NCBI GenBank assembly: GCA_947034895.1
Contig: OX344763.1
Location: 48,793,025-48,857,024 of the forward strand
Reading direction: 5' to 3'
Source of the DNA: Rhytidiadelphus loreus
Lineage: Eukaryota > Streptophyta > Bryopsida > Hypnales > Hylocomiaceae
Length of the DNA: 64,000 nucleotides
A program made the translations under genes and the position numbers. Below, one piece after another: positions 11,965 to 22,639 of this stretch (its first letter is position 1; every line of letters starts with the position of its first letter). Under the pieces are notes generated by a model. The model saw nothing but the letters and a program-made list of their open reading frames with translations, ran no database searches and was not told the origin of the DNA.

Positions 11965-12290
11965 GGAAACGCTATTTATGGCTTCCGACGGCGCTTTAGG
12001 GTCCGTCCGAATCGGACGGCCTGTTTTCTGACGCCCCCATCGTGCGGCCCGAAACTGTCGCACGATGGACCGCACGGTCACCGAGAAAGTGCGGATGAAC
12101 AGCTCGGACGGCGCGTCGGAAGCTTGGACAAGGCGTCGGAAGCTCGGACGGGGCGTCGGCAGATCGGACGGGGCGTCGAAAAGTCGGACGGGGCGTTGGT
12201 TTCGGCTTTCGGGACCGTCGGAAGGTCGGACGGGGCGTCGGAAGGGCGGAGGGGCCGTCCGGCGAGGAGAATTTTGGGAAACAAGGGAAG
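11965..12290. promoter_or_regulatory. GC-rich motif array upstream of the zinc-finger-like gene
   Basis: Contains roughly six tandem units of about 20 bp with the core GTCGGAAGCTCGGACGGGGC, plus ATCGGACGGCC, the same motif family as the element ends. It begins about 285 bp upstream of the ATG at 11681. A regulatory role is inferred from position. Open frames across it on both strands are by-products of high GC content. Confidence 0.45.
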
Positions 12291-12389
12291 TTTTGCCCCT
12301 TTCGAAATTGCAGGCTTTGCCCTGCAGCAGAGGCAATGAAGGGGGCAATTCAGCGTACCCTTTTTTGGCCCCCCCTGTGAGCACGTAAA

Positions 12390-14470
12390 AAATTTTGGAA
12401 CTGAACCATAGGATCTAAAACGTTACTTGTAACACACTAAACCCTTGTATAAAATGTAGAAGGAAAATAACAAGAAGAAAGAAGTATGGAATTTTTGAAC
12501 TCCCAAATTCATGAGGGTTTTGCTATGCCCTTGAAAAATTAGGATCCCATTGCTTCGAAATGCGTAATTTTTTTAATAAATCATGTACATCCTCTAATTC
12601 GCTTTCTTGAAATAATTGTAGAAATTCATGAACTACGGTTATCTCGGGGGGGTCATTTAGAGTGTCCATTAGAAACCAAGTGCGAACAAAACTTTGGACC
12701 CCCTATATATTTTTTGAATTTTAAATAAAACAAAATTAAAAAAATATGAATAGATTTTCCTACTTTAAAAGTTTATGTTTTGAATTATTGATATTTTTAT
12801 TTGTTAATAATAATTAGTTACAAATTTTTGAAGTAAAAAGATACACTGTAGAACTGAAAAATAGCTTTTACACCCCTCTATTATATAAGAAAAAATTGTC
12901 TAAAAAATGAACAAAAAATTCCTAAAAATAACTCATTATTGAAAGCTCATTTTGAATTGAATATTGACTCAATGGTCATCTAAATGTGTCCTTTATAATT
13001 ATTTCAATTGAAAAACATGCCATTTTAGTTCATTTTCAAGTTTCAACCTCTTCTAGAAATCATTTCATATTTTATTTGAGTTGGAAATTTTGGCAATAGA
13101 AAGCTATAGTCATTATTAAACAATGTTCAAAATTTTAGGTTGAAATTATAGTTTATTAGAAACCACTTGTTCACATGTGATTTGTTATAGTAGAACTAAG
13201 TGCACCCCCCAAGACGGTTATGGCCTTATGGGGCACTTACAACTGCATTTTTTGAGTAAAGAAAGAGAGATTCCATAATTGTTGACCATGTAAAAGTAGA
13301 AAACTACCTAGAATAATTTATTTGAAGAAATATTTATTTTTTGCTCAAATGTGCCCACTCTCTTTCAGTTCCACAAAAACCTGTAGTACTTCTTTTCTAG
13401 TTAATAGTTATCAATCTCACTAGCAATTGCATGCAGAAATGAACTCTAAAGATTTATAGATTTATTTTGGCAACACTCAAGAACATGCTCTAATAGGCTA
13501 GAACTTTGAATAAAGAGATTATCCATAATTCTATAATATAATATATTTTTGTGCAATACTGCAAGGTATGAAAGCTTAACATTTCGTCATACATATAATT
13601 AATGAAACCTAAATTAATAGATTAATGAATTCAAGTTTAGAAAAATTGGTGAAGGCCTTAAAGTTGGCCCCTCTCTCCCCCTTCTCAATGAAATGAAAAA
13701 ATATATCAATATAGGGTATATGGTTCAAATTTTCCATATTACAATGTCATGAATTCATGAATGAGTAGTACATTTTACAAGTAAATAAAAAACTTTCAAA
13801 TGATCATATGTGATGTTCTCCTTCTATTAATTCTTGTACATGAGTGATCATCATATTCAATTGTCAATTTTGTGGGACAACCTTTCACTTCTGCAATTTC
13901 CACGGTGCCATGTAATAATTCATACCCGAAAACATAGAAATGAATAACTAATTAGTCGACAAGGTTCACGTGTATAGTACATTTAAATTATCACATGTAG
14001 ACTACAAGTTCAATGGATCAATTACACAATGGTTTCTACATTCAAATTACATTTCAACCAACATTTCCACATTGACTTTTTAAATCATATCTTAAAATCA
14101 TAGAAGAAGTCATGTACTTTGTGGATCCAAAAAAATAAATGTCTTCAAATTGCAATGTAATTATGTATCCATGTAACCATGTATAGAGGGCAAGCCAAAA
14201 TTGCTACTAGTGGATATTGGGATGGTGGGAATACTCGGTGAAATCGTAAAAGTGATGCCGCATGCTGCACCAATTTTTTGTTGAGCACGTGAATATTTTA
14301 TATGGAAATTTAATAATTTGTAGGGTTTAGGGTTTAGGGTTTAGGGTCTAGGGTTTAGCATTAAAAACAGTCTCACAATGTAGGGAAGAAAATGAACAAT
14401 AAGCTTTCACACATTGGATGCTTTCTACATTACATTGATCATTCTTTACAGTGATTTAACTATTTCAAGG
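12390..14470. other. AT-rich spacer inside the hAT element
   Basis: Two kb of AT-rich DNA with no supportable gene, lying between the divergent zinc-finger-like gene and the transposase. Its only landmark is the TTTAGGG-like tract at 14321-14358. Confidence 0.45.
14321..14358 (+). repeat. Interstitial TTTAGGG-type repeat tract
   Basis: About five units of the Arabidopsis-type plant telomere heptamer, one altered to TCTAGGG. It is short and flanked by unrelated AT-rich DNA, so it is not a chromosome end. Confidence 0.8.
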
Positions 14471-14574
14471 ATCCGTTGTTTGAACAGTGCGTATACAGCT
14501 GGCGGATGACAATTCAGCAGGTCCGTGCAGAGGAGACGATGGCCTGATCGGAGACATGAAGACCTAAAATCCAT

Positions 14575-14925
14575 CTGACGGCCTGATTTGACGGCCACGA
14601 CCTGTTCGGTCCATCTAATCGGGCGCAGGCGACTCCGAAACTTGGTCTTCCGATGGCCCGATCTGACGGCCCCGGCGTCTTCGATCCGACGGCAGCGTTC
14701 GATCCGACGGCCTCATCGGCCGGTGACGTCGGATCCGACGGCCTCTTCCGACGCCCTCATCGGACGGCCTCTTCCGACGGCCTGATTGGACGGCGACGGC
14801 CTGTTCGGTCCGCCCAATTGGACGACCAGGACCGATCCGACAGCCCAAAGTCGGACGGATCGCGGTCCGGAACCGAACCGGTATTAGGGTTGGTTTCGGA
14901 TGGCTATATGATCGGACGGGCCCTT
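14575..14925. promoter_or_regulatory. GC-rich GACGGCC array upstream of the transposase N-terminal piece
   Basis: At least eight GACGGCC copies, mostly preceded by GATC(C/T/G) and closely matching the left-end array. The array ends about 206 bp before the ATG at 15131, the same distance seen at the kinase-like gene. It is probably the promoter region of the transposase and possibly an autoregulatory binding site. That role is inference. Confidence 0.5.
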
Positions 14926-15130
14926 CATTTCTTTTCACTTCTTCTCTCCAAACTTGCCAAGTCAGATGTGTTGCTGTTGCCTCTGGCGCTAGTTGCTCTT
15001 ACTTGGTGGAGAGAAGGGGTCCAACATATTTTATTACGGTGTGACTTTGGTAGATTTAAATTACCTACACGTATATTTCAATTGACCGAATTTTTTACTT
15101 TGAATTGCTCTTCAATTCAAAGTACCAAGC

Positions 15131-15987
15131 ATGGCCGTGGAAGGTGATGGAGGGGCTATTGGGACGACTTCAACACAACCTCCACTGAAGAAAATTAAAA
15201 CAAGGGGGGCCGGACATGCGTTGCAGTATGACATTTTAGATGATCCGAACATCAAAGCGGAGCCTGACTGGGAGAAAGTGGAGGCCGAATATTGGAGCTC
15301 TAAAATGTGCAAACATTTGTCAAAATGTACCACATTGACAAGTTGTGGCCTCGGGATTTCCACGCAGCCCACACAAGATATTTCAATTGTAAGCCGTGGA
15401 CTTGCAAGGATAGTCATTTTGTACATCAATCAGACGAGGTGTGGAAGGTCCTCTTCGGCAAGAAGGCAAGGAGTAAAAGATACATAAATTACAGCACGGC
15501 ATCTATGGTGTATGCAAAACTCATATTGGGTCGGAAGGTGGATTGGAGCACGTTTCCAACGACATCGCAATTGCCGCTTCAACTTCCGAAAAATCAAAAG
15601 GATATTCCCGATTTATACAACCACGGGGCACAAACGGCTGAATCTAAAATAGTATTCAAAAATACTAGAATGCCTACAATGAAGGTTTCACAGGGTGTAG
15701 GCAACGCAATACAGTTGGACCCCACACAACTAGGAGCGGAGGCCACCAATGCCTCTTCGGGAGGTGTATTTCGGAAGGTCAATTTCAAGGATCCGGAGAC
15801 TTGTTTACCCACCTCGGTTCATGTACCAATCACGGGTGAGCAAAGCATTGCTCCAAACAAGCACGACCTTGTGAAAGAAGTTGCCCCCTCTTCCTCGTCG
15901 CGAGAAGACATGGATGAAAACAAAGTTGCAAGAGCAAATGCTACAATTGAATGGCTTATAGAAAATTCAATACTACTATCAATATAA
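15131..15987 (+). pseudogene. hAT transposase, N-terminal DNA-binding part (frameshifted)
   Basis: The first frame from the ATG at 15131 opens with KKIKTRG-type basic sequence and runs to EYWSSKMC. Homology with the zinc-finger-like protein at 10677-11681 then continues in the next frame (from about 15311: TFVKMYHIDKLW, HFVH, NYSTASMVYAKLILGRKVDW). The two agree in order and spacing, so a 1-base deletion or equivalent near 15311-15316 is likely. The first Cys of the expected CxxC pair is Ser here. The piece ends DENKVARANATIEWLIENSI, which resembles the segment preceding the DUF659 domain in plant hAT transposases. I therefore read this as the N-terminal half of the transposase that continues at about 18152, separated by 2.2 kb that may be an intron, an insertion or both. 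Confidence 0.55.
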
Positions 15988-17080
15988 ATTAACAAAACCG
16001 AAGACATAAGTACAAATAGAAATAGAAATGTCTACCACAAACTTATAACCAAAGAATTGAAGAAATACTATAAAATAATGCATTTACAAATGATTTTATA
16101 GAAAATTCCGTAATTTAAAACCTTGAAGAATACAATATTGATTGGATTAAAAGTCAAAAACTATATAGTTTGACTTTTAGTAATATATATAATTAACCAA
16201 GCATGCTAGATCTTCCACAATATAATTGCAATAAAATCTCTTGTCTAATTAAATAATGATCAATTCAATCTTCTTAAGTAAAAATAAGGAACCCAAAAGT
16301 ATTGAAGGGATCATATGAGGGGCCATCATGTATTCATGTTCGACAAAGGTCGGTTATGTTTTAAACTATTCAAGCACTAATATTTTTCATATGAGATATA
16401 TAGTTGACGATTTACAATTTATAGGTATAAGGGTGTAGGAAAACAACTTCAATAATATTTTTGTTGTATAAATGCAATATTTAATCTTGAACAACATTAA
16501 ATTACATTAAAATATTTAAAGCATTTTTTGTAGCATCTTGTAATACAATTATAAAATAATATAATTGCTTGTACTATGTATACTTTGATGTTTGAAACTA
16601 TTAATGCATTTTACAACAAAACTTAAAGAAAAAAAACTTCAAATTATAATTGTATGTTTGATATTTGTAAATTGGCACATCATAATTGATGTAGAAAATA
16701 CCAAGAACATGTTGACAACATATATGAATAAGCTTATGAACTATGCAAAAATCCATATGTAGTACATCATGATAATCACATTTTAAGGGAATTAGAAGTC
16801 AAACATATTTTGCACATTAAAGCAATGTGTTTGTTCACTAATGTAAAATTCAAGGTTTAGGGTCTAGGGTCTAGGATTTAGGGTTTAAGATTTAGGGTTT
16901 AGGGTATAACAATTATAGTGCATATTTCATTGTGTGAAAGTTTAACTTGGATTATCCTTCCTTTGTATACATAAATGCTATATACGATGTTTGTACTTTG
17001 TAGTATTAAATAGAAGTTTTGAAAAGCGAATCTGTACTTTTCAAAATTCATTAATACAATACAATTGGATGGAGGGTACA
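15988..17080. other. AT-rich DNA inside the split transposase
   Basis: No coding sequence supported. It contains the second TTTAGGG-like tract. The 60 or so residues expected between the two transposase halves in related proteins were not found here, so they may be lost or too diverged to see. Confidence 0.4.
16853..16906 (+). repeat. Degenerate TTTAGGG-type repeat tract
   Basis: About seven units mixing TTTAGGG, TCTAGGG and TTTAAGA, an older version of the tract at 14321-14358. Confidence 0.7.
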
Positions 17081-17087
17081 ATAGGCG

Positions 17088-17582
17088 GACGAGTGGTTAG
17101 ATGGCGAACTGGGGGTCGGAGGAGAGGAGTAGAAGACAACGTTTTTTTGGCCATTATCAAAAACAGCCTTAGAAAATGGTCCTTAACTATTTGCTGGAAA
17201 GTTGAAACTTAAAACGGATTCTTGGAGGTGGAACTTGGCTTCATTTCCAACGTTTTTGTAGTTCAAAGTTTTTTGAAAAAAGACATTTTACTATGCGTAA
17301 AAGAGGTCTAAAAATCATGTTTTAAGACATTTTACTGCGGTCGGCAGAAGGGCGGACGGTGGGTCGGAGGAGCGGACGGCAATTTTTTGGTCATTTTCAA
17401 AATCAGCTTTAGAAAATTGTTTATAACTTTTTTTTGGAAGCTTGAAACTTGAAATGGATTTCTGGAGGTAAAACTTGGCTTCATTTCCAACATTTTTGTA
17501 GTTCAAAGTTTTGTGAAAAAAGACAATTTACTATACGTAAAAGTGATCTGAAATTCATGTTTTATGTCTTTTTACTGCGGTC
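17088..17582 (+). repeat. Tandem duplication, two units of about 245 bp
   Basis: Unit 1 (about 17088-17341) and unit 2 (about 17342-17582) share the same order of landmarks: a short GGCGGACG-type GC patch, TCAAAA.CAGC.TTAGAAAA, GGAGGT..AACTTGGCTTC, TTTTTGTAGTTCAAAGTTTT and TTTACTGCGGTC. Each unit carries its own GGACGG patch. Confidence 0.75.
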
Positions 17583-17657
17583 GAACGGAGGACTAAGAAG
17601 ACTGCAATCTTTGGAGATGTCCCATAGTTGGAGTTTTTGTCCAAATTGAATGTATTA

Positions 17658-17700
17658 TATACCATTGGAAAGCTATAAATGATGTCTTTCCAATGGTATA
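17658..17700. repeat. Perfect 15-bp inverted repeat
   Basis: TATACCATTGGAAAG at 17658-17672 pairs with its exact complement at 17686-17700 across a 13-bp loop. It is too short to assign to a family. Confidence 0.75.
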
Positions 17701-17779
17701 TTATGGTGCACATGAATGTGGACAGAACGTCTGATGGTTAGGCGTCTGACTAGATGAGCGAACGGTATCAATTCATCTG

Positions 17780-18150
17780 TTTTGCCGTCCGCTCGTCCGT
17801 CCGCACCGCTGCAAGGCCGACCTCGTGGTTGTCCACATGTCCGGTCGACCGCGTGGCCGTCCGCCCTGTCGATTTCATGGCCGTCCGCCTTGTCGACTTC
17901 ATGGCCGTCCGCTTGGCCGTCCGCCCTGTCAACTTCATGGCCGTCCGCGTTGTCGACTACATGGCCGTCCGCTTGGCCGTCCGCCCTGTCGACTTAATGG
18001 CCGTCCGCCACTCCGCCCAGCTGACCGCATGAGCGTTAGTCCGTCGGAAATCCCGGTCGGCCCATCTGCTCTCCGCTATCCGTCGGAAGCTTTGGTCGGC
18101 TTGTCTGTGATCTACCCGTCCGCCCGTCCAGCGGTCGGACGGTAGTCACC
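17780..18150. repeat. GC-rich GGCCGTCCG array just upstream of the transposase C-terminal part
   Basis: At least eight GGCCGTCCG copies, the reverse complement of CGGACGGCC, lie in a minisatellite with units such as ATGGCCGTCCGCCCTGTCGA (about 17841-18010). Further CGGTCGG and CGTCGGAA motifs run up to 18150. It abuts the first recognisable DUF659 residues, so it may be an insertion that replaced coding sequence or intronic DNA. Open frames across it are repeat artefacts. Confidence 0.6.
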
Positions 18151-18151
18151 G

Positions 18152-20800
18152 CCAGGTATTTCAAAAGACGTCATGGGGTCAGCGTCCGCGAACTCTGGAC
18201 GCCCTGTCAACCCTGTGATCAATGCCATGCTTGTATCTTCAGTGGGTGAGCAATTCCTTGGATCGGTGGATACTAGTGGGGTGGAAAAGACAGCACAATA
18301 TTTGGCCACAATTTTAGAAAAATTCATAGAGCAGGTGGGTCCTACGAATGTGGTGCAAGTGAATGCAGACAATGCTCCAGTGCATCCGGCAGCATGGAAT
18401 TTGGTAACGAACAAATATCCACACATTTTTTTTCAAGGATGCGTGGTGTAAGTATTGAATTTGTTGCTCAAAGATTGGGGAAAGGAGAAATGGATTGAAG
18501 AGTCGGTAATGAGAGCCCAAACCGTAGTAAATTTCTTCAAGAAAAGACACATGCCACTTGTTATATTTCGGAAGTATGAGACAAAGTATAGTTTGTTGAA
18601 GCCGGTGGAAACAAGGGTTCCCTTTGTGTTTATCATGATTGATCGTTTGTTGGAAGTCAAAAGAGCATTGCAACAAAGTGTGGTGGATCTACAGTGGGTG
18701 GCATATGTGAATACACTCAACGACAATGGCAAAGCCAAATCTCGCACGAAGTCTCGTGATGTGAAGAGGTTCATTCTAGAGGAGCATTATTGGGACCGGT
18801 GGACAAATTTGCGAGAATTGGTGGCCCCCGTTGTATATGGTCTACGTGATTTGAATGCAAAGACGCCATGCATGGGTAAGGTGTTGCATATTATGAGGAA
18901 TTTAGAGAAACATGTCCTTAGCCTAGAAGGGCATCCTTTTTGTTTGGCAACAAATCTCGCCGAACCATTGGAGCGATCCTTTTTCAAACGCCGTGAAATG
19001 GGGGAGACAAATTTATATTATGTAGGAGCTTTTTTGAATCCATACCTTCTGCATGATAAGGATCTAGCCGACGACCAAGATGCAATGGACGCATGCAAGC
19101 GTGTTCTAATGAAAATTTGCAAACAAGAAGAGTACGCCTCGGTGGTAAAAGAATTTGTAGCCTTCCGCCATAGGGAACCTCCGTTTCACAACATGTTGAA
19201 TCCGGATGAGCAACAATTGTCGGCGCATGCTTGGTGGGATTTTGAAGGTGCATGTGGGAATCTCATTGCTCCAATAGCCAAGCGAATTTTGGCACAACCG
19301 GTATCCTCGTCTTCATGTGAACGAAATTGGAGTAGTTATTCTTTTGTTCACAACAAATCTCGGAACAAGTTGACAACGCAAAGGGCGGCAGACTTGGTGT
19401 ATGTGTACACCAATTCCAAGGTCTTGGCAGCATCAAAGGAAAAGGATGAGAAGAAGTGGTACGATGACAACGTGGATTCGGAAGATTCAGAGGGGTTTAT
19501 CTCGGAAGACGAGGAGGATGGTGGGTCAGTTGGGCCTCTATTGGATGACGAAGATGCCATGAATTACGACGGGCACAATTTTGATGATGAAATGTTCGAT
19601 AGTCCAAGTCGGCCCAATGAAGATCTTCGAGCCAATGATCGAGACATCTATGACTTTCCATTGGATGAGGATAATGATGGGTATGATGAAGATGTACCTT
19701 CCATAGCTAGATTTGTGGATGGAAGTGGGTTCATGAGTAGCGAAAAAGTTCTATCGGAAAAAGAAGACGCTTATGTAGAGGCCAATGAGAGAACGATTCC
19801 CAATGATGGGACTCAAAGAATGGATGAAGATCTTCTTCCACTTGAGTCTCCGTTTAGAGGAGTGTTGCGAGCGGAAGAAAATGATAAACACATCGGCAAG
19901 GGAGGACATGAGCCTTGGGAGGTGAATGTCAAAATGAACGTTGGCAACACGAGTGTTGAGTCAACCATTGTATTGGCAAGTGCGAATAGTGGTCACCCAA
20001 GTATTCCAATCCCTAAGGCAAATGAAGCGGAGAAGAATGTTGATCTATGTGTGGTGGGGTTTAGAAGTCCAATTTCGTGCATCAATGGAGAAGCCAAGAA
20101 GGAACTCATGCAAGATTTTGAAGTACTACCATCTAGCATCCCTCCACGTGCACAATTGAAAACCCCTAGTCAAATTTCGGATGGCGTTAGAAGCTTAGGA
20201 CTTGGAAAACGGATTGCAAATATTTCAAAAGAAAGGCGGCCTAGTCAAGGTAATTTATCATCCATGGACGATGACAAGGATGAGACATTGGCTTCAATGT
20301 TCATTCGGCATTCTCGTAATGCACCACCACGACGGCCCCCAACAATGTCAGTGCCTAAACCACAATCTTCAATCTCACCGAAGATAATCATTCATGGAGG
20401 CAGTGGAGGGCCCTCAACAATAAAATTAGAGGGCGGGGGATCACCTGGAGCCAATAAGAAGAGAGTTATGCAACCTTCTGCAATATCCCCGTTGAAAAAA
20501 ATAAGAGCCATTGGAAACCCTCTTGATGCACGTCCACATGTTTCAAAGAAGAAAATGAAAAGTGTTGTTGGCATTAAGGAACAAAATGGGAAATCCTTAT
20601 TAAGAGTAAAAGAAGAACTCAAAAAGGACAAACGAAGTAGAAGCCTTTCATTCACGCAAGTACAAGAGGGAAGAACGACATGTCTAGGCTCTTCATCAGA
20701 TGATATGGAAGACACATCCGACGACGAAGACGCAAGATTGGGAAATGGGTGTGAGAGTAGTGGGGCAGAGTTGAAAGGAGATTTTGATTACAATCCTTAG
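18152..20800 (+). pseudogene. hAT transposase, catalytic and dimerisation part (in-frame stop)
   Basis: From about 18173 the frame shows a DUF659-type core: NPVINAMLVSS, SVDTSGV, then NVVQVNADNAPVH, where the Asp matches the second catalytic Asp of hAT enzymes, and KYPHIFFQGC. A TAA at 18449-18451 falls where family members carry the His of the CAAHC-like motif. The same frame then resumes without loss (LNLLLKDWGK...) to the stop at 20798-20800. The hAT dimerisation domain lies at about 19205-19430, with AWWDFEGACGN, the SSSCERNWSSYSF motif containing the catalytic Glu, NKLTTQRAADLVYVYTN. The last 450 residues are acidic and then Lys/Ser-rich. The expected first Asp (usually in an SDGW motif) is not visible, because its position abuts the GC-rich array. 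With that loss, the stop and the upstream frameshift, this copy is probably not active. Confidence 0.8.
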
Positions 20801-21159
20801 AAATAGAAAGGACATAGGCTTAAATTTTCATGTGCTCATATTACATAAAGCACAGATTGTCGTACTGACAATTGATTGTTAGAGACTTTGATTGTAATAC
20901 TCCTAAACTTATTGATGGTGGTAATACCATTATTTTTGAAGGGGGCACTTAACCAAAGATGATTTCAATCTAAAATATCAATTGATTGTGTCATTTGTAT
21001 GTTGCTTTTCTACAATGAAGCATGATATATTGCAAGATGATGAAAAAAATTAAAAAATTAGGCTTCATACTTGTGGTAATTGAAATGCTTTTGAAAGGCT
21101 AGAGGATCATGATGATATGATTGTTAATCTTGTTTCAACCAGGGTTGCAATTCAAGAGG

Positions 21160-21357
21160 ACAGCTGCGACTGCGTCGGAATTCGAACGGCCAAGGCAGCG
21201 TCGGAATTCCGACGCCGGAATTTACCCCGAGGTAAATCGGACGGATGGCTCCGTTTTACCCAGCGTCCCCGCGTCCACCACGTCTGGACGTCCTCGCGTC
21301 CGGACGTCCGCTTTTTGGACGCGATTTTGGGCTGGACGCTCCAATTCGTCAACCCTG
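21160..21357. repeat. hAT right subterminal array and terminus
   Basis: GC-rich end with GCGTCGGAATTC, TCGGACGG, two GGACGTCC palindromes (21286 and 21302) and the terminal AACCCTG. It shares motif vocabulary with the left end, but beyond the first seven bases the two termini are not long perfect inverted repeats. Confidence 0.7.
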
Positions 21358-21365
21358 GGAATGTT
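21358..21365. repeat. Right target-site duplication GGAATGTT
   Basis: Eight bases immediately outside the right terminus, identical to 4204-4211. Confidence 0.8.
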
Positions 21366-22639
21366 GAAGCCTAGGCAGCACACCAAACAAGTAGTTGCTA
21401 TATTGAAGTACATCCTTGACAAAGAAGCAGATCACATGCCACACAAGACTCAGACTAAAAAGTGAGGGGAGAAGATTGTTTCCATCATTTTGCTATCTAC
21501 TTTTCAGTGGAACGGTCTGATGAAAAAAATCAATGATACCAATGTAACCTTTGGTTTGAAAGAGGTCTTGACTTCAAATTTGAGTAAGATTAGATCTATC
21601 AAGTTTCTAAAGTATGAAGTGAAGAAGCGAAGAGATAATTTTGCTCGTTGTGAAGTATTGGAAGAACTTGTGTACAATGCAAACATTATTGGAGAGTGTT
21701 GAAGGCGTTACAAGCATTTAGTGTACTAATGGCATGATGTGAAGGACGCTTTGCAAGAACCACTTAGTGCCTTTTTGTTTTGAAAGATAGTTTTTGGTCG
21801 ACAACTACTGTTTAAACGATTCCACCATATCAATTAGGAGAAGATGGCAAGGATCATGAAGAGTTTGGGGAAGATGACGCCTATGTTGAACCTTTGCGGA
21901 GTTGTCCGCAACCATCCTTCACAGTGGATTGTTATCTCTTTGAAGGGTTTTTTTTTGCAATTCAATCTATAAATGGTGACACCTACCTAATTTGCATTGC
22001 AACGACCTTATCTAATCCAAATTGTAACCTAAAAAATCCAAATTGTATGCTAATTCAATATTTCCATTCTTCCTCAAGGAGTTTAGATGTTTAAGACTTT
22101 TACAATGGATGGGACATCAAAATAGGTCTACGCTGGAAAATTGATGGAATTGAACCACCCCTTTGGAAGGAAACAAATGCTATCATGAGAGCATGGAAGT
22201 CTCAAATCCTAAAGGACACTCGCCAATGCTTGATCAAGATTCCAGCTAAGTAAATTAAAGTCATCAATAGGAGTCTTGCTTCATATGTTTGATGTGTTTG
22301 AATTATATTTACATATATGTTATAGTTTTAAAACTTCTCATATAGGATATTGAATATTTTTATGTAGTCCATAGTAATGTATTGTATCACTAATGGAATT
22401 TCTGTATTGCAATTGAATAGATGGTGTTGGTTTCATTTGATTTTGTAGATTGCTATTATAAAAATCATTTGGATTGTAGTAATGGTACTACAAGAAAAAT
22501 GCATTTATATATATTATTAATATATTTATTAGTATATTCTTGCGTGTTGTTTCTTTATAATTTACATTATTCTACTTCTTTATTGTTTGTGTAAATTGCA
22601 TTAAAAATTAACATGTGATTGAAAAAAAATGGGTGGTGG
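21366..22639. other. Right flank of the hAT element, no gene
   Basis: AT-rich. A 70-codon frame at 21490-21702 is the longest on the plus strand and resembles no family I can name. It may be a remnant of the sequence into which the element inserted. Confidence 0.4.

Larger units (their letters stand above)
4212..21357 (+). mobile_element. Giant hAT-superfamily DNA transposon (17.1 kb) with accessory genes
   Basis: The left end reads CAGGGTTACC and the right end, on the opposite strand, CAGGGTTGAC. The 8 bases before position 4212 and after position 21357 are identical (GGAATGTT). CAGGG-type termini and an 8-bp duplication are hallmarks of hAT elements. Within 100 bp of each end the palindrome GGACGTCC recurs: at 4223, 4235 and 4266 on the left and at 21286 and 21302 on the right. 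A hAT transposase, broken but recognisable, lies inside near the right end. The interior also holds a kinase-like gene, a transposase-related zinc-finger-like gene, GC-rich motif arrays, two TTAA-flanked miniature elements and TTTAGGG-like tracts. Autonomous plant hATs are usually only a few kb, so the size is unusual. The identical duplication suggests a fairly recent insertion, although the transposase frames are damaged. Alternative: nested insertions between two unrelated hAT ends. Confidence 0.8.

Noticed and set aside
14321..14358. Telomere (chromosome end)
   Set aside because: Only about five heptamers, flanked on both sides by unrelated DNA.
14653..15147. 164-codon open frame across the GC-rich array
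   Set aside because: It is made of repeated GACGGCC motifs and ends in the true gene start region. Composition explains the lack of stops.
17754..18032. Repetitive open frame (MAVRPVDF-like units)
   Set aside because: Product of the GGCCGTCCG minisatellite, with no domain and no splice-consistent partner.
18443..18456. GTAAGT at the transposase stop read as a splice donor
   Set aside because: Homology continues in the same frame straight after the TAA with correct spacing, so a nonsense change is simpler than an intron.
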